A stretch of 64,000 nt of DNA from Hemileia vastatrix (Eukaryota; Basidiomycota; Pucciniomycetes; Pucciniales; Zaghouaniaceae), in NCBI GenBank assembly GCA_030280995.1, contig JASXTE010000016.1:21541001-21605000 (forward strand). Direction: 5' to 3'. Each line of letters opens with the position of its first letter. Position 1 is the first letter of the stretch. The position numbers and the translations under genes were made by a program. The notes under the pieces are model-generated. The model was given only the letters and a program-made list of their open reading frames with translations. It did not search any database and was not told the origin of the DNA. Shown here one piece after another: positions 23,651-33,924 of this stretch.

Positions 23651-23653
23651 AAT

Positions 23654-23785
23654 AGGGGGTGTCAGTTCTGGCAAATCCGCACTTAAATTAAGTGCGGATT
23701 TCAAACCAAATCAGCACTTACAAATCAGCACTTACAAATCAGCACTTAAATTTTGCAAAAAAGTCACTTATTTCAAAAAAGGGTG
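23654..23785. repeat. Left terminal motif array of Harbinger B
   Basis: After the terminal GGGGGTGTCAGTTCTGGC come AAATCCGCACTTA, its exact inverted copy three bases later, then three AAATCAGCACTTA units. The right end (26600-26805) has the same motifs inverted. A weaker second terminus, GGGTGTCAGTTATGACC, begins near 23783. Such arrays are usual transposase-binding candidates; binding is not shown here. Confidence 0.75.
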
Positions 23786-23994
23786 TCAGTTATGACCTCA
23801 AATCAGCACTTTTTTCCCGTTTTTTTTCACAACCACATTTTGGCCACAAAACATCCCTTCCTTTCTTACCCCATCCCTGTCACATGTGACACACTGACCT
23901 TCCTCGCTACCTACCCATCAATCCTCGGCACACACCCCTTCCTGACATTTTCAATATTTTGACCAGGCATGTTTACATTCTTTTTTAACACCTT

Positions 23995-24741
23995 TACTTG
24001 AAGAAGATCAATCCCCTCCACCTTCTAACCATAGTTCAGCTGAAGATGATCCCAACTATCAAGCAGAACAATTATATCGCAGAAGATCTGAATCCTCAGA
24101 GGCCCAAAATTTAAATGTATGTTTACTTTTTGTTTTTTCTTCAATTCTTCTCTGAATTTCTCTTTCTTTCTAGTCTCCTCCTACTCAAACTCAATCTCCA
24201 TTAAATAATCTCAATTCTGGAAATGTGAATACCTCTTTAGAAGCTGCTTTAGAAGAACTTCCTGAAGCCTCTTGTTCAAACTCCAAACTAAAGCGTCGAG
24301 CCTCAACTTCAATGAACTTGAACCATCTATTAAAACGTGGTAATACTTCAACAAGCTCATTTGGCTCCCTTGAGGATTATTTTGAAAAAAAAGATATAAG
24401 TAAGTTTTGTTTACTATATATCTTAATCATTAACTCATTTATTTATTTATTTCAATTTAATTTTCTCAGCGAAATCAACTATTGCAAATAATGCCCTTGA
24501 CTTTGAGAAGATGAAGTTTGATCATATGCTAAGGAAAGATCAGCAAGCCTTAGATTTGGAAGAAAAAAAATTTGAGGTAGAGCAGATGGAAAGAGTAAAT
24601 GACCGTCAATTTCAAAGAGAAATGGCTACTTGTGAATTGGAAAAACAAGAGAGTTTTAAAAAAAAAGATTTCATTATGGAATGTGTTAAAAATGGCCAAT
24701 CTTATGAGGACATTAAAAAATCACTTGACCATTTCAATTGA
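23995..24741 (+). pseudogene. Harbinger accessory-type protein, 3' part, spliced
   Basis: Three exons can be joined: about 23995-24117, 24174-24398 and 24470-24741, with introns GTATGT...TTTCTAG and GTAAGT...TTCTCAG. The product is Ser/Pro-rich at first (SPPTQTQSPLNN), then basic (SKLKRRASTSMN), then a charged coiled coil (DLEEKKFEVEQMERVNDRQF) ending SYEDIKKSLDHFN. This layout resembles the C-terminal half of the Myb/SANT or NAM-associated second protein that accompanies Harbinger transposases. The 5' half with any DNA-binding domain is missing: the open frame runs back only to a stop near 23940, within terminal repeat sequence. Confidence 0.5.
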
Positions 24742-24889
24742 TAAATTGTTTTTCTAGTTAATTTAATTTTGGTAATATTTTCTTAAATGCTGACTTATAA
24801 AAGGAAAAGAATATAGTACGTTATTTTTGACAAAAATTTGAATGTATAATAAAAATTTTCTATCTTTACTTTCTAGTCAATAAGTTTGC

Positions 24890-25200
24890 TTATCTAAATT
24901 TTTCTAAGTTATCAATTTCACATGTCAGATTTAAAAAATTGGCAATGCCCTCCCCTGAATTTTATTGAAACAAGGGGTGGGTACCACCAAATTTTTCTAA
25001 GTCATCAATTTCACATGTCAGATTTAAAAAATTGGCAATACCCTCCCCTGCATTTTATTGAAGTAAAGGGTGAAAGTCATCAAAATACAATATAATTACA
25101 TAAATTAATTAATATACAAATAAGATATGTCAAGTATACTACTTTTAAAGTAATGACAATTCCTTAAGCCAAAATGCAGATCAAGTCTAGAAACTAGGTT
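24890..25200. repeat. Fragment of the TET-like unit inside Harbinger B
   Basis: Two poly-C minisatellite blocks (CATGTCAGATTTAAAAAATTGG then CCCTCCCCTG) followed by the AATGACAATTCC..AAGCCAAAATGCAGATCAA segment that also lies at 570-610, 2905-2945 and 60110-60150. No oxygenase coding sequence remains in this fragment. Confidence 0.75.
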
Positions 25201-25410
25201 CAATGCAAAGTATTTTTTGAAGCAACTTATTTAAATAATACTTTATTAAATTAAGTTGATCAATAAAGATTGATTGACAATATTGCAATTCTTAAATACA
25301 ATAATTTTATTAAAAAATTTCAGACTACATATAAAAAAAATCAGTGACTTTTTCTATTACTTACAACTGTTTTTACAGAATTGAAAACTATGTTTCAGCT
25401 AATATTTTAT

Positions 25411-25889
25411 GGAAGTGAACTCTGTTCTTTGCCCAAAGAACAGAGTTCATCCTCCTATTTTCACACTCTGTTTAAAAAGAATAAAATGACTTACCTGGAG
25501 AGATGAGTTTAGAAAAAAGAAATATAAGTGAATGGAAGTGAACTCTGTTCTTCGCCCGAAGAACAGAGTTCATCCTCCTATTTTCACACTCTGTTTAAAA
25601 AGAATAAAATGACTTACCTGGAGAGATGAGTTGAGAAAAAAGAAATATAAGTGAATGGAAGTGAACTCTGTTCTTCGCCCGAAGAACAGAGTTCATCCTC
25701 CTATTTTCACACTCTGTTTAAAAAGAATAAAATGACTTACCTGGAGAGATGAGTTGAGAAAAAAGAAATATAAGTGAATGGAAGTGAACTCTGTTCTTCG
25801 CCCGAAGAACAGAGTTCATCCTCCTATTTTCACACTCTGTTTAAAAAGAATAAAATGACTTACCTGGAGAGATGAGTTGAGAAAAAAGT
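25411..25889. repeat. 123-bp tandem repeat, four copies, with hairpin
   Basis: Units start at 25411, 25534, 25657 and 25780. Each has an inverted repeat GAACTCTGTTCTTC-GCCC-GAAGAACAGAGTTC and, further on, GACTTACCTGG, which on the minus strand is a strong 5' splice site. In the first unit the innermost stem pair is T-A instead of C-G, a paired change. The last unit runs into purine-rich sequence (25890-26030). Confidence 0.92.
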
Positions 25890-26033
25890 GGAATGAGGGG
25901 AAGATATGAGGAGACCAAGAAGGGGGAGAAAGGGAGAGATAAGACCAAAGAGGGAGAAAAGGGAGGTTAGAGTGAGCCAAGGAGGGGTGAATGAGGCAGC
26001 CAAAGGGGGGAAAAGGGGGATGATTCCAAGGAG

Positions 26034-26497
26034 TTGATGGCAGTGATACATCGTTTGGTATAAGTGTTAACTGAACCATACCCTAAATCAAAGACATTTT
26101 ATAAACGTTTCAAAGCGGCTCCATTACCATTTGAACCCAAACGGCATAGTGTGATGGCCAATTGAATTGAAGGATGTCGTTGTTCTTTTTGAGAATTATT
26201 GTGAAATATGGGATGATCCTGAATAAGCTCAAGCAATTTAAGGAAAAATTCCTGAGAAGTCCTGAACAGCTGTCTAAAACTGGGTGTAGATAGGTTAAGA
26301 AGTGTTTGGATGGTGTACTTGGGGGTATGAAGTACTTGAGGCTTTCTGGGAAGAAGGTAACGTTTCCTGGCCATTTTCGATAAAACGACAAAATCTTCTT
26401 CTAGATCAGAATCGGAATCAGAGTCCAAGAGCAGTTCAAGCGCCATGAAAGTCATTGCTTTATGTAATTTATCACGATTTGAAAGTGAGGAAGGCAT
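26034..26497 (-). pseudogene. Harbinger transposase N-terminal fragment (element B)
   Basis: Starts MPSSLSNRDKLHKAM and is similar to 59199-59680 and to the N-terminus of the transposase at 6250-7413 (HPIFHNNSQKEQRHPSIQLA, then RLGSNGNGAALKRL). A TAA at about 26100 replaces a Glu codon, and the homology stops near 26034 before the first catalytic Asp. The rest of the gene is absent, replaced by purine-rich DNA. Confidence 0.85.
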
Positions 26498-26805
26498 GAC
26501 TCTTATATGATATGATATGAAGATGTAAGTGATGTACGATGTTTTGAGTTATGAAGTGTTACTCTGCGGAGTGCTGCGTATGAATGGGATGATGCTGACA
26601 AATCAGTGAAATGGGAGTTGATGGTGAAATCAGCACTTTTGGTTGAGAAAGTGCGGATTTGAGTGAAATAAGTGACTTATTTCATTTTGAAATCCACCAG
26701 TATTGGGGCTAGTGTGTTTTGGAAATCCGCACTTATTTAAGTGCGGATTTGGTCAAATTTAAGTGCGGATTTGTAAGTGCGGATTTGCCAGAACTGACAC
26801 CCCCT

Positions 26806-27861
26806 AATATCATCAATATAAACCATGAGCCAACCTTCAATAATTTCTTGATGGAAAGTGTTATCCATGACTTTCTGGAAAACTGAAGGAGCATTTTTAG
26901 GGCCAAATGGCATCCTAACATACTTATATATTCCCATATGAGTAGCAATAAGCAAAAAATTTTGAGAATTTTTCTCAACTGGAACTTGATGATAACCTTT
27001 ATTACCATCCAGACAACTAATAAATTTTGCACCTTGCAAGGTAGCATGTATTGAATTAATTCTGGGTAAAGGATAAATATCATCAACAGTATAAGTATTT
27101 AAAGCTCTGTAATCTCCACATAATCTAGCTTTATCTTTTTCATACGAAATCAAGACTGGGGAGATGACACAATATTTGGGGGTGACATCCACTTTCTCAA
27201 TGATATTCATTTTCAATAATGTTTCAATATTATCTTCAATATCTTTTCTTTTTGATGGAGAAGCAGGATATGGTTTTTTCTTAAGGGAAGGAGGAATATC
27301 ACTCAAATTACAGGATAAGGTAATTTTCATCTCTTCCTGAACAATTCCCAAGACATGAGAACCATGAGCAAAAGCCATAGGGAAAGAGGTAATAGAGGCA
27401 ACAATAGAATCCATTTGTTCACTAGTCAACTGATCACCAAAAGAAGCGGTATTTATTTCATGTAATAAATACTCCATTTCAGTTGTTGTTCTACCTTTAC
27501 ATTGGGTCAGTGAGTTACAAGATTTCAACAAATGCCCAGAAGGTCTAGGAGAAGAAATTTTGAATTTTCTTTTCCCATTCATTCCTAAGGTAAAGCAATT
27601 GTTTGCTGGGTCCAGTTTCACACCAAACATGGTTAAAATATCATTTCCCATAATAAACCAATTGCTCAAATTATCATTTTTCATGACAACAAACTCACAA
27701 ATAGCTCTGACAAAACCACCATTATATTTGAAGAATACCGAGGTTTTGTATTTTCCAATAGGAAATAAGGTAGAACCATACCCTCTCCATTTTTCAGAAG
27801 TTATAGGCAATAATTTACTCAAATATTCCTTATCCACTGAAGCCAAAGCTTTTTCAGACAT
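26806..27861 (-). pseudogene. Element I pol: protease and N-terminal RT
   Basis: Continues the gag frame after a one-base deletion near 27862, relative to element III, just after the protease DSGAGG. It encodes the rest of the protease (ITSEKWRGYGSTLFP, MGNDILTMFGVKLDP) and RT fingers and palm (KARLCGDYRALN, MPFGPKNAPSVFQKVMD, VYIDD). The reading ends at the Harbinger B insertion, next to the YIDD catalytic box. Confidence 0.92.
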
Positions 27862-30545
27862 ACACTTCCTCCAGCACCAGAATCAAGAACTACATCAACA
27901 TTTTTACCATTAATGATAACAGGTTCCTTTAAAGGGGATATAGGAATAGAATTATTAGTAATATCTTTAATTATCTCAGCATTTTCTACTGAAGATAAAT
28001 TCAATACACAATCTTCAGATATATTATTTAAATAATGGACATCATGTTCCAACATTAAAACATCTTTAACAGATTCATTGTCATAGGAGATATTACTTTC
28101 ACAGTCACTGGAAGAATTATTGACATCAAGTTCAACTTCATCAGTGTCTTCATTTTGTTCAACAAGATGAATTTTCTTGTCACAAACATGACCCTTCTGC
28201 CACCGTTTGTTACATTTATAACAAGTATTTGTTGCATATTTTTTAGGTGCAACTGGGGCAGAGGGTTTACCAGATTTTTCTGGGAGCTTTATAGAAGGTT
28301 TATTCTGATCATTATAAGATTTACTAAGGTAATTCTTTGGTTCATATCTATGGTTGAGTAGTACTTCATTACAGATATTAATGAAAGAAGAATTTTTCCT
28401 TACATGCTCAGTTCTAGCAACAATCAAATCCCTAAGAGAATTTGGTAATTTATACAAGATTTTATCTCTCCAAATATCATAATCCATTTTTGGATCAATT
28501 GCTCTAAGGAATTTAGTTATTTTCATCAGAAAAACAATGGGCTTTTCAACAGAGGAGGATACATATCTAGTATTCTCATACAATCTCTGCTGAGCTAACC
28601 TGAATTTTGAACCACCAAACTGATTCTCAATCAAGGATTTCCAATCATTCCATGTATAATGATTGTTATCTAAAAGGACAGATTCATACCACATCAAGGC
28701 TACATTGGAAAATAAAGAAATTAGCTTAGAAACAATTTCCTCATCAGGTAGTTTATAAGATCTCTTTAAATTATCAATTCTCTGGATAAAGTGTTGCCAA
28801 TCAGAGGAAGAATCACCATCAAAGGTAGGATATTGGTCTAACTTAGGCCAATTTTTCTGGCTACTGGGATGGTCCATTTTTTGGTTTGAATTATTCATTA
28901 GTAATAATTCCTGAAGTTTAGCCAGGTGTTCAGAAATTTCATTATTTACAGAAACAGCTGGTGCATGACCATCACAAGATTTTTTGCTAGTAGCAAAAGA
29001 TTTTACAGACTCATTGTCAGTTTGTTTAATGGTTGAAATATGAGGAAGAAAGGATGAACTTTGTTCAGGTTTTTTCCCTTTATTTTTATGCAGCTTATTT
29101 GCAGAAATCTCATTAAATTCATTATTGGTGGTTAAGGTTGAGAACTTTTCCTGTAGGTCAGACACATAGTTTCTTATTCTTGGAATTTCAGACATCTGGT
29201 CAATTACTTTTGCAAGAGATAGAACATTTCTGTCCTCAGAAACTGAGTGTTTGGTACTTAGTGCATGGAAATCATTTCTTAGCTTCTTAAACTCATTTTG
29301 CAGAGATTTTATTTCATTCTTGAATGAATAATTTTCCTCAATAAGGGGTTTCAATTCACTCAAGGTCTTATGTAGACTGATATTTCTATCTGAGATAGCT
29401 CTATGGTCACTTCTTATTTGTTTTTGTTGACTAAGAACAATATTCAAGGTTTCTTTGATTTTTAAATAAGCTGTATCTTGTACAGAAGAACTCACTTTAC
29501 ATTGCAAGTGTAAATTATTTAATCTATCATTTTCATGGATTAACACATCTCTCACATGTTTGTCTTTCACAATATTAAAATCAAGGGTATCTTTCAATAT
29601 TTCCTCAGAAGTTTTTTCAATTAAGGTATAGATTTCAGGGGGAACAGAATCATTTTTAATTGCAAGAGAAGGATTAATTAAAGATGTAGAAGTTAAATGT
29701 AAAGGTTCATCAAATGACAATTTGCTAATTACATCAATAGGGCTACTAGTTACAGGAAGCTGTCTTTTAACAGGTTTAACTGTTCTTTCACCATGTTCAA
29801 TAATATTACCTGCAGAAGAAGATTTATTAGAAAACATACCCAAGTGACTATCAACCAAATTACTTACCATGGCAGAGGAGGAAACTTCCCCTGGGACTGG
29901 GTTTGGGATTGTGCTTGGGCTTTCTTTCTCCTGCCTTGTTGGTAGGGATGAGGAGGTGGATGGAAATTGGGTGTTCTGGATGGGCCAGGCTGATGATGAG
30001 GAGGGTGTTGCACATTCTGTTGGTAGTGACTCATTAGATAATCCCATTTCCATTGCTCTACTTCCATAGTATTTGGATTTTGGATGGTTGAGCTGGGTGG
30101 CTGTGAAGGTTGAGCCTGAAACTGAGGCTGATTGGGAGGCAACTGAGGAGGGGCCTGGGCCTGAATCTGGTTCCTGAGTTCTTGGACCTGGTCCCACAAT
30201 GTGTCTACCTTTGCTTTGTACGTCATATTTTCTGTCTTCAACTCTTTTATATGACTGGATAGGTTGCTGATTTGTTGTGGCAGAGGAAGCTTTTTTATTT
30301 TGAAGCCTTTTGGAAGACCTTCTTGAGGCACTAGAGGCTTTACTTCCTTCTGTGGTACTGGGGGAAGGGGGTTTGGTTTGTTTGCATTTCCTGTCATTTC
30401 CACATCCTGCAGTATGTGAATTCTTTGTGTTAGTATAAGATTTTTTATGACCAACTTTAGAAGAACTTACAGTGTCAGCATCATAGTCAATTTCTATTTC
30501 ATCCACTTGCATGTTATCCATTTTTTCTGCCAAATTGTTGCACAT
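27819..30545 (-). pseudogene. Element I gag
   Basis: 908 codons to a frameshifted end. In order: an acidic N-terminus, a Ser-rich low-complexity part, a long coiled coil (about LSELKPLIEENYSFKNEIKS), the capsid-like region (WPKLDQYPTFDGDSSSDWQ), a zinc knuckle (CYKCNKRWQKGHVC) and the start of the protease (LDSGAGG). All of this matches element III closely. The frameshift at about 27862 separates it from pol. Confidence 0.92.
29864..30545 (-). CDS. Putative spliced overprinted gag product of element I
   Basis: Exon 30471-30545 (25 codons) joined across the intron 30407-30470 (64 nt; donor GTAAGT, branch site TACTAAC, acceptor CTGCAG) to 29868-30406 read in a different frame from the long gag frame. 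The product is 205 residues: acidic start, LPQQISNLSSHIKELKTENM coiled coil, Pro/Gln-rich middle, basic GRRKKAQAQ, end PPLPW. The stop follows at TGG-TAA (29864-29866). It is conserved in element III with one amino-acid change over the second exon. No homologue is known to me; splicing is inferred. Confidence 0.5.
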
Positions 30546-31225
30546 ACTAGTGGGAAGATTTTAATTTATTTATTAAAAAAAATAATAAAAGTTAGTCAAT
30601 AATTGCTCCAAATAAAAAAAATTTATTAATTAAATTATAGAAAAAAAAAATTTTCAATATAAAGTAATAATTATAAAAAATTAATTTTTTTTAAAAAAAT
30701 GGATTGCAAGGTTAAATTGGGAATAACAATCAAGTTAATTCAACCAATTAATTACCAATATTAAATATGGCAATATATATGGGACTAAGCACAAAGTACT
30801 TTTAAGTCAACCAAAATTAACAATAATTAATAATAAAAAAAAATTAAATTAATAATTCAATTTATATTAATAAAATTGTCAATTCTTCTAGGACTAAGAG
30901 GATTTAACACTCTATAATGGTCAACTAGGAAAAAAAATATTTAATATTTGAACACTTACACTCAGTGAATCAGCAATTAAGCCACAATCACTGTTATTGC
31001 AATAAAAATATAGTAATATGAGTGAGAGGCGCAAAGGTGAACTTACTATAGTGATCGAAAAATCACTTCAAAATAATATTAAAATTAATATAATATAAAC
31101 CTAAGATATCGAACCCAAGTTCGAAACACAGTCGCGGCAAAAGTTTTGTTTTTTCTAGGTGGTCCGTGCGTTTTGTCGTTCGTCGCCAGGCTCGATCGTC
31201 GTCGTCGTTTGGAAAGGTCCCCAGT
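30546..31225 (-). other. Element I leader between 5' LTR and gag
   Basis: AT-rich leader of about 680 nt, colinear with 53815-54503 in element III. Next to the LTR the minus strand reads AC then TGGGGACCTTTCC, a plausible primer-binding site starting with TGG; the priming tRNA is not identified. No coding frame is recognised. Confidence 0.6.
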
Positions 31226-32360
31226 TGTCGGTCAGTTGTCTAGAAGAAGGTAAGAAAAAGAGGAGAAAAGGAGGAGAGAAGGAGGAGGACAAGGGAAAAA
31301 TAAAAGAAATAAATTACAAAAAGATATTTAATTTATTTAAGAGGGAAACAACGGCGAGCAACTTTGAGAGATGACAAAAACTTAGAATTTATTAATAATA
31401 ATACTATTTAATGTAAGGGTTCTGCGCGGCAAACACTTTTAATTACTATCAGACTTAAAGCAACCTTTAATTTGTTATATAGAATTTTAATTAGAATTGT
31501 ATTACTAATAAAAAATATAAACATAGTAAAATAGTATTTAATTTGTGGAGTGTATAATAAGTGATGAGGCTACAGGGGATTATCCAAGGCCCTTTTATAG
31601 GCAATGGGTCCTCTGAAGCGCTACTATCTTTGTAAATACAATGATTAGAATGGAATAAAACAAATATATCAAAAGAGTAAATGAAACATAACAATATAGA
31701 GAAAAACATGAAACAATTAATTAAAACCCCAATTAAGAATCCAATTTTCCCGTCATTAATTCCCAAATCAGTAAGTGAAAATAGTGAATAACTAAAAAAG
31801 ATTGGAACATAGGAACTATGAGAAAAATAATTCAAAACAGATGGTACAGTCTGATTAAAGGACATTTTAAGTGAAACAAAAAATAATTTGACGCAACAAA
31901 ACATGCAATTAATCTCAATTTAGTCCAAATTAAATTATTTGTATTTTCTAACACAATTAAGGGTCAAAAAAAGCGTCATTAATTATTGTTTAGTATCATA
32001 TGAGAGGTATTATTTAATATATAAATTTAAGTAATTAATTTAAATATATTATAAATCAATTTTACACTTATAATTATAATATATGTTTTTCAATTAATTA
32101 AATATAAATTTATAATTATTAAATACATAAAAATGCGCCATTATTTGTAGAATATATTATATTATGTTCAATTTAACTGTATATAAAAATATATATAACC
32201 AATAAATTTAATGTAACACTTGTATATAATAAAATACTTATATAATTTCATTATGCAATAAAATATTAATTTATATTCATTAAATACAATTCTTACCCAC
32301 TCTTTAAGGTTTTATAATTTATATATCATTTACTGGACTCCTGGAATAGCCTGGCTGACA
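31226..32360 (-). repeat. 5' LTR of element I
   Basis: 1135 bp, nearly identical to 20055-21190. TATAAAAG box at 31592-31599 on the minus strand, roughly 760 nt into the LTR. Confidence 0.93.
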
Positions 32361-32365
32361 GTGTG

Positions 32366-33629
32366 TGTCTCAGGCTTGAGAAAAGTTGTAAGCACATGGT
32401 GTGGGAGGCCAAAAGGACCTTTGACTCAAATTATTCTGAGTAAGACTGAGGAATATGCAGTTGCCACAGCCTGAGGAACTGTTGGTACACTGCATACAGG
32501 GGGGGGGTCTGAAAGCCAGATAGTAGAGTCAAGGGTCATGAGGCTTCTAATGCGCTGTGGGGCAGGTGAAGGTGGATTTTACTATATATAGGGCTTGTTT
32601 CTGTAGAGTAAAAATTTTCTTTTGACCTCTTGTAAATGTTTGTTAAGTCTCCACTTGCCAAAATAACAGCAGTAGAAAATAACCTTACCGCTTGGATATA
32701 AAGTAAGTATTATTGTTTGAAATTATATGTAACATTTTCCCTCTTATAAATAATTATTATTGTGTTATTGGTATATTTCTCACTCTATAGAAGTGTTTAA
32801 TTGTGGTATTAAATTATTTTTTAGTATTACAATTTGTTAACATCATTAAAATACATTACAATATTATAATCTTTTATAACACTTTTTATTACTATTAGAT
32901 TAATCTTTTATACTTCTTTTAACACCCTTATTTCATTAAGTTCCAGTTATTAGTTGTATTGTGATAGTCCTAGTATTTGTGCTTAGTATTGAGATTAATT
33001 GTGTAGTGTTCTCTTTTGTTGTGTGGTGCAGAGAAATTTGTATACCTCAGCATATCCTCACTGAATCACAGCTCATCACCCTGTTTATGTAAGAAGAAGA
33101 GTTTATTTCCTTTCTCACTGCTCCTTGTACTCTGCATAACTCATAATTTCTCTGACTGAAGCCCCACAATAGCCAAATCTCAGTGAGCTGTGTGGGAAGA
33201 TTGATACTACAGAGACTGTAGTATTAATTTTTTATTTTCTAAATCTTTCACCAATTAAATTGTGTGGGAGGGCCAGTTTCTAAAGAGACTTGTAAATATA
33301 GAGATTCATATATACATTCAGCTAAATCTCTTTTCTTTATTCACTCATCTCATTGCATGAAATAGTAAGCCTCCACAGAGACCTGTAAGGAGCTGACATT
33401 TGGGGGTCTTTCCTATCAACTAGATAAAAAGCCCGTGTAGTTTTTTTATTACTCTTTTATTTTTGTTCTCTCATATAAACTTGATAAACAAAAAAAATAA
33501 GGATAAAATAAAATAATAAATAAATAAAAAACTCGCTAACAATACTAAACCGTCTTTTTGTAGTTTACAATATGAAGTAGGTAGTAAAAAATTACAAAAA
33601 GTGATCTTTTTTATAAATACAAATATAAA

Positions 33630-33660
<31 letters not shown>

Positions 33661-33924
33661 AAACAAATATAAAAAAAATTAAAAACTTACCTTTTTTTTC
33701 AACAAACAGTGAAAAAAGAGATTAACGTCTTTCTTCCTAAACGTTACACAAAAAAAATGCACCTATTAGAAAAAAGATGTTGAATTCTGCATTGGAAAGT
33801 GCACTGGTTTTGAGTGCTGTAAGTTTTCTGGGCGCTTTTTCTCCATGGAGTAAAAAGAAAGAAGCTCACCTTAGACCTTTCACAGCCTCCCATAAGAATT
33901 GAAGTCAAGGACACCAAACCAACT
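32366..33924 (+). other. Element II 5' region after the element I insertion
   Basis: The first 150 bp continue the LTR-like repeat interrupted at 20054. Beyond that, a TACTATATATAGGGC box at 32580-32595 could be a promoter, and the rest is AT-rich leader with an (AT)n run at about 33630-33662. I cannot place the end of the LTR or the primer-binding site. No gene is recognised up to the gag remnants that begin near 33880. Confidence 0.5.

Larger units (their letters stand above)
23654..26805. mobile_element. PIF/Harbinger-type element B, 3.15 kb
   Basis: Inverted ends AGGGGGTGTCAGTTCTGGC at left and its complement at right, flanked by AAT at 23651-23653 and 26806-26808. The uninterrupted sequence in element III (near 50070-50085) has a single AAT at the site, which confirms the boundary. 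Contents: subterminal AATCCGCACTTA motifs, a truncated accessory gene (+), a TET-unit fragment, a 123-bp tandem array and a broken transposase N-terminus (-). It cannot encode a working transposase, so it was probably moved in trans. Confidence 0.9.
20055..32360 (-). mobile_element. Ty3/gypsy element I, 12.3 kb including nested Harbinger B
   Basis: LTRs 20055-21190 and 31226-32360 (TGTCAGCC...GACCGACA on the minus strand) bracket a minus-strand gag-pol. The flanks carry GTGTG at 20050-20054 and 32361-32365. The two LTRs differ by about six changes, so the insertion is recent. It is a sister of the intact element III (46474-55640). The coding region is inactivated by a frameshift, several stops and insertion of Harbinger B at 23654-26805. 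Confidence 0.93.

Noticed and set aside
29869..30069. Plus-strand 66-residue frame in gag, also at 53138-53338
   Set aside because: Antisense to a region already constrained in two minus-strand frames; it carries nonsynonymous changes between copies and no motif.
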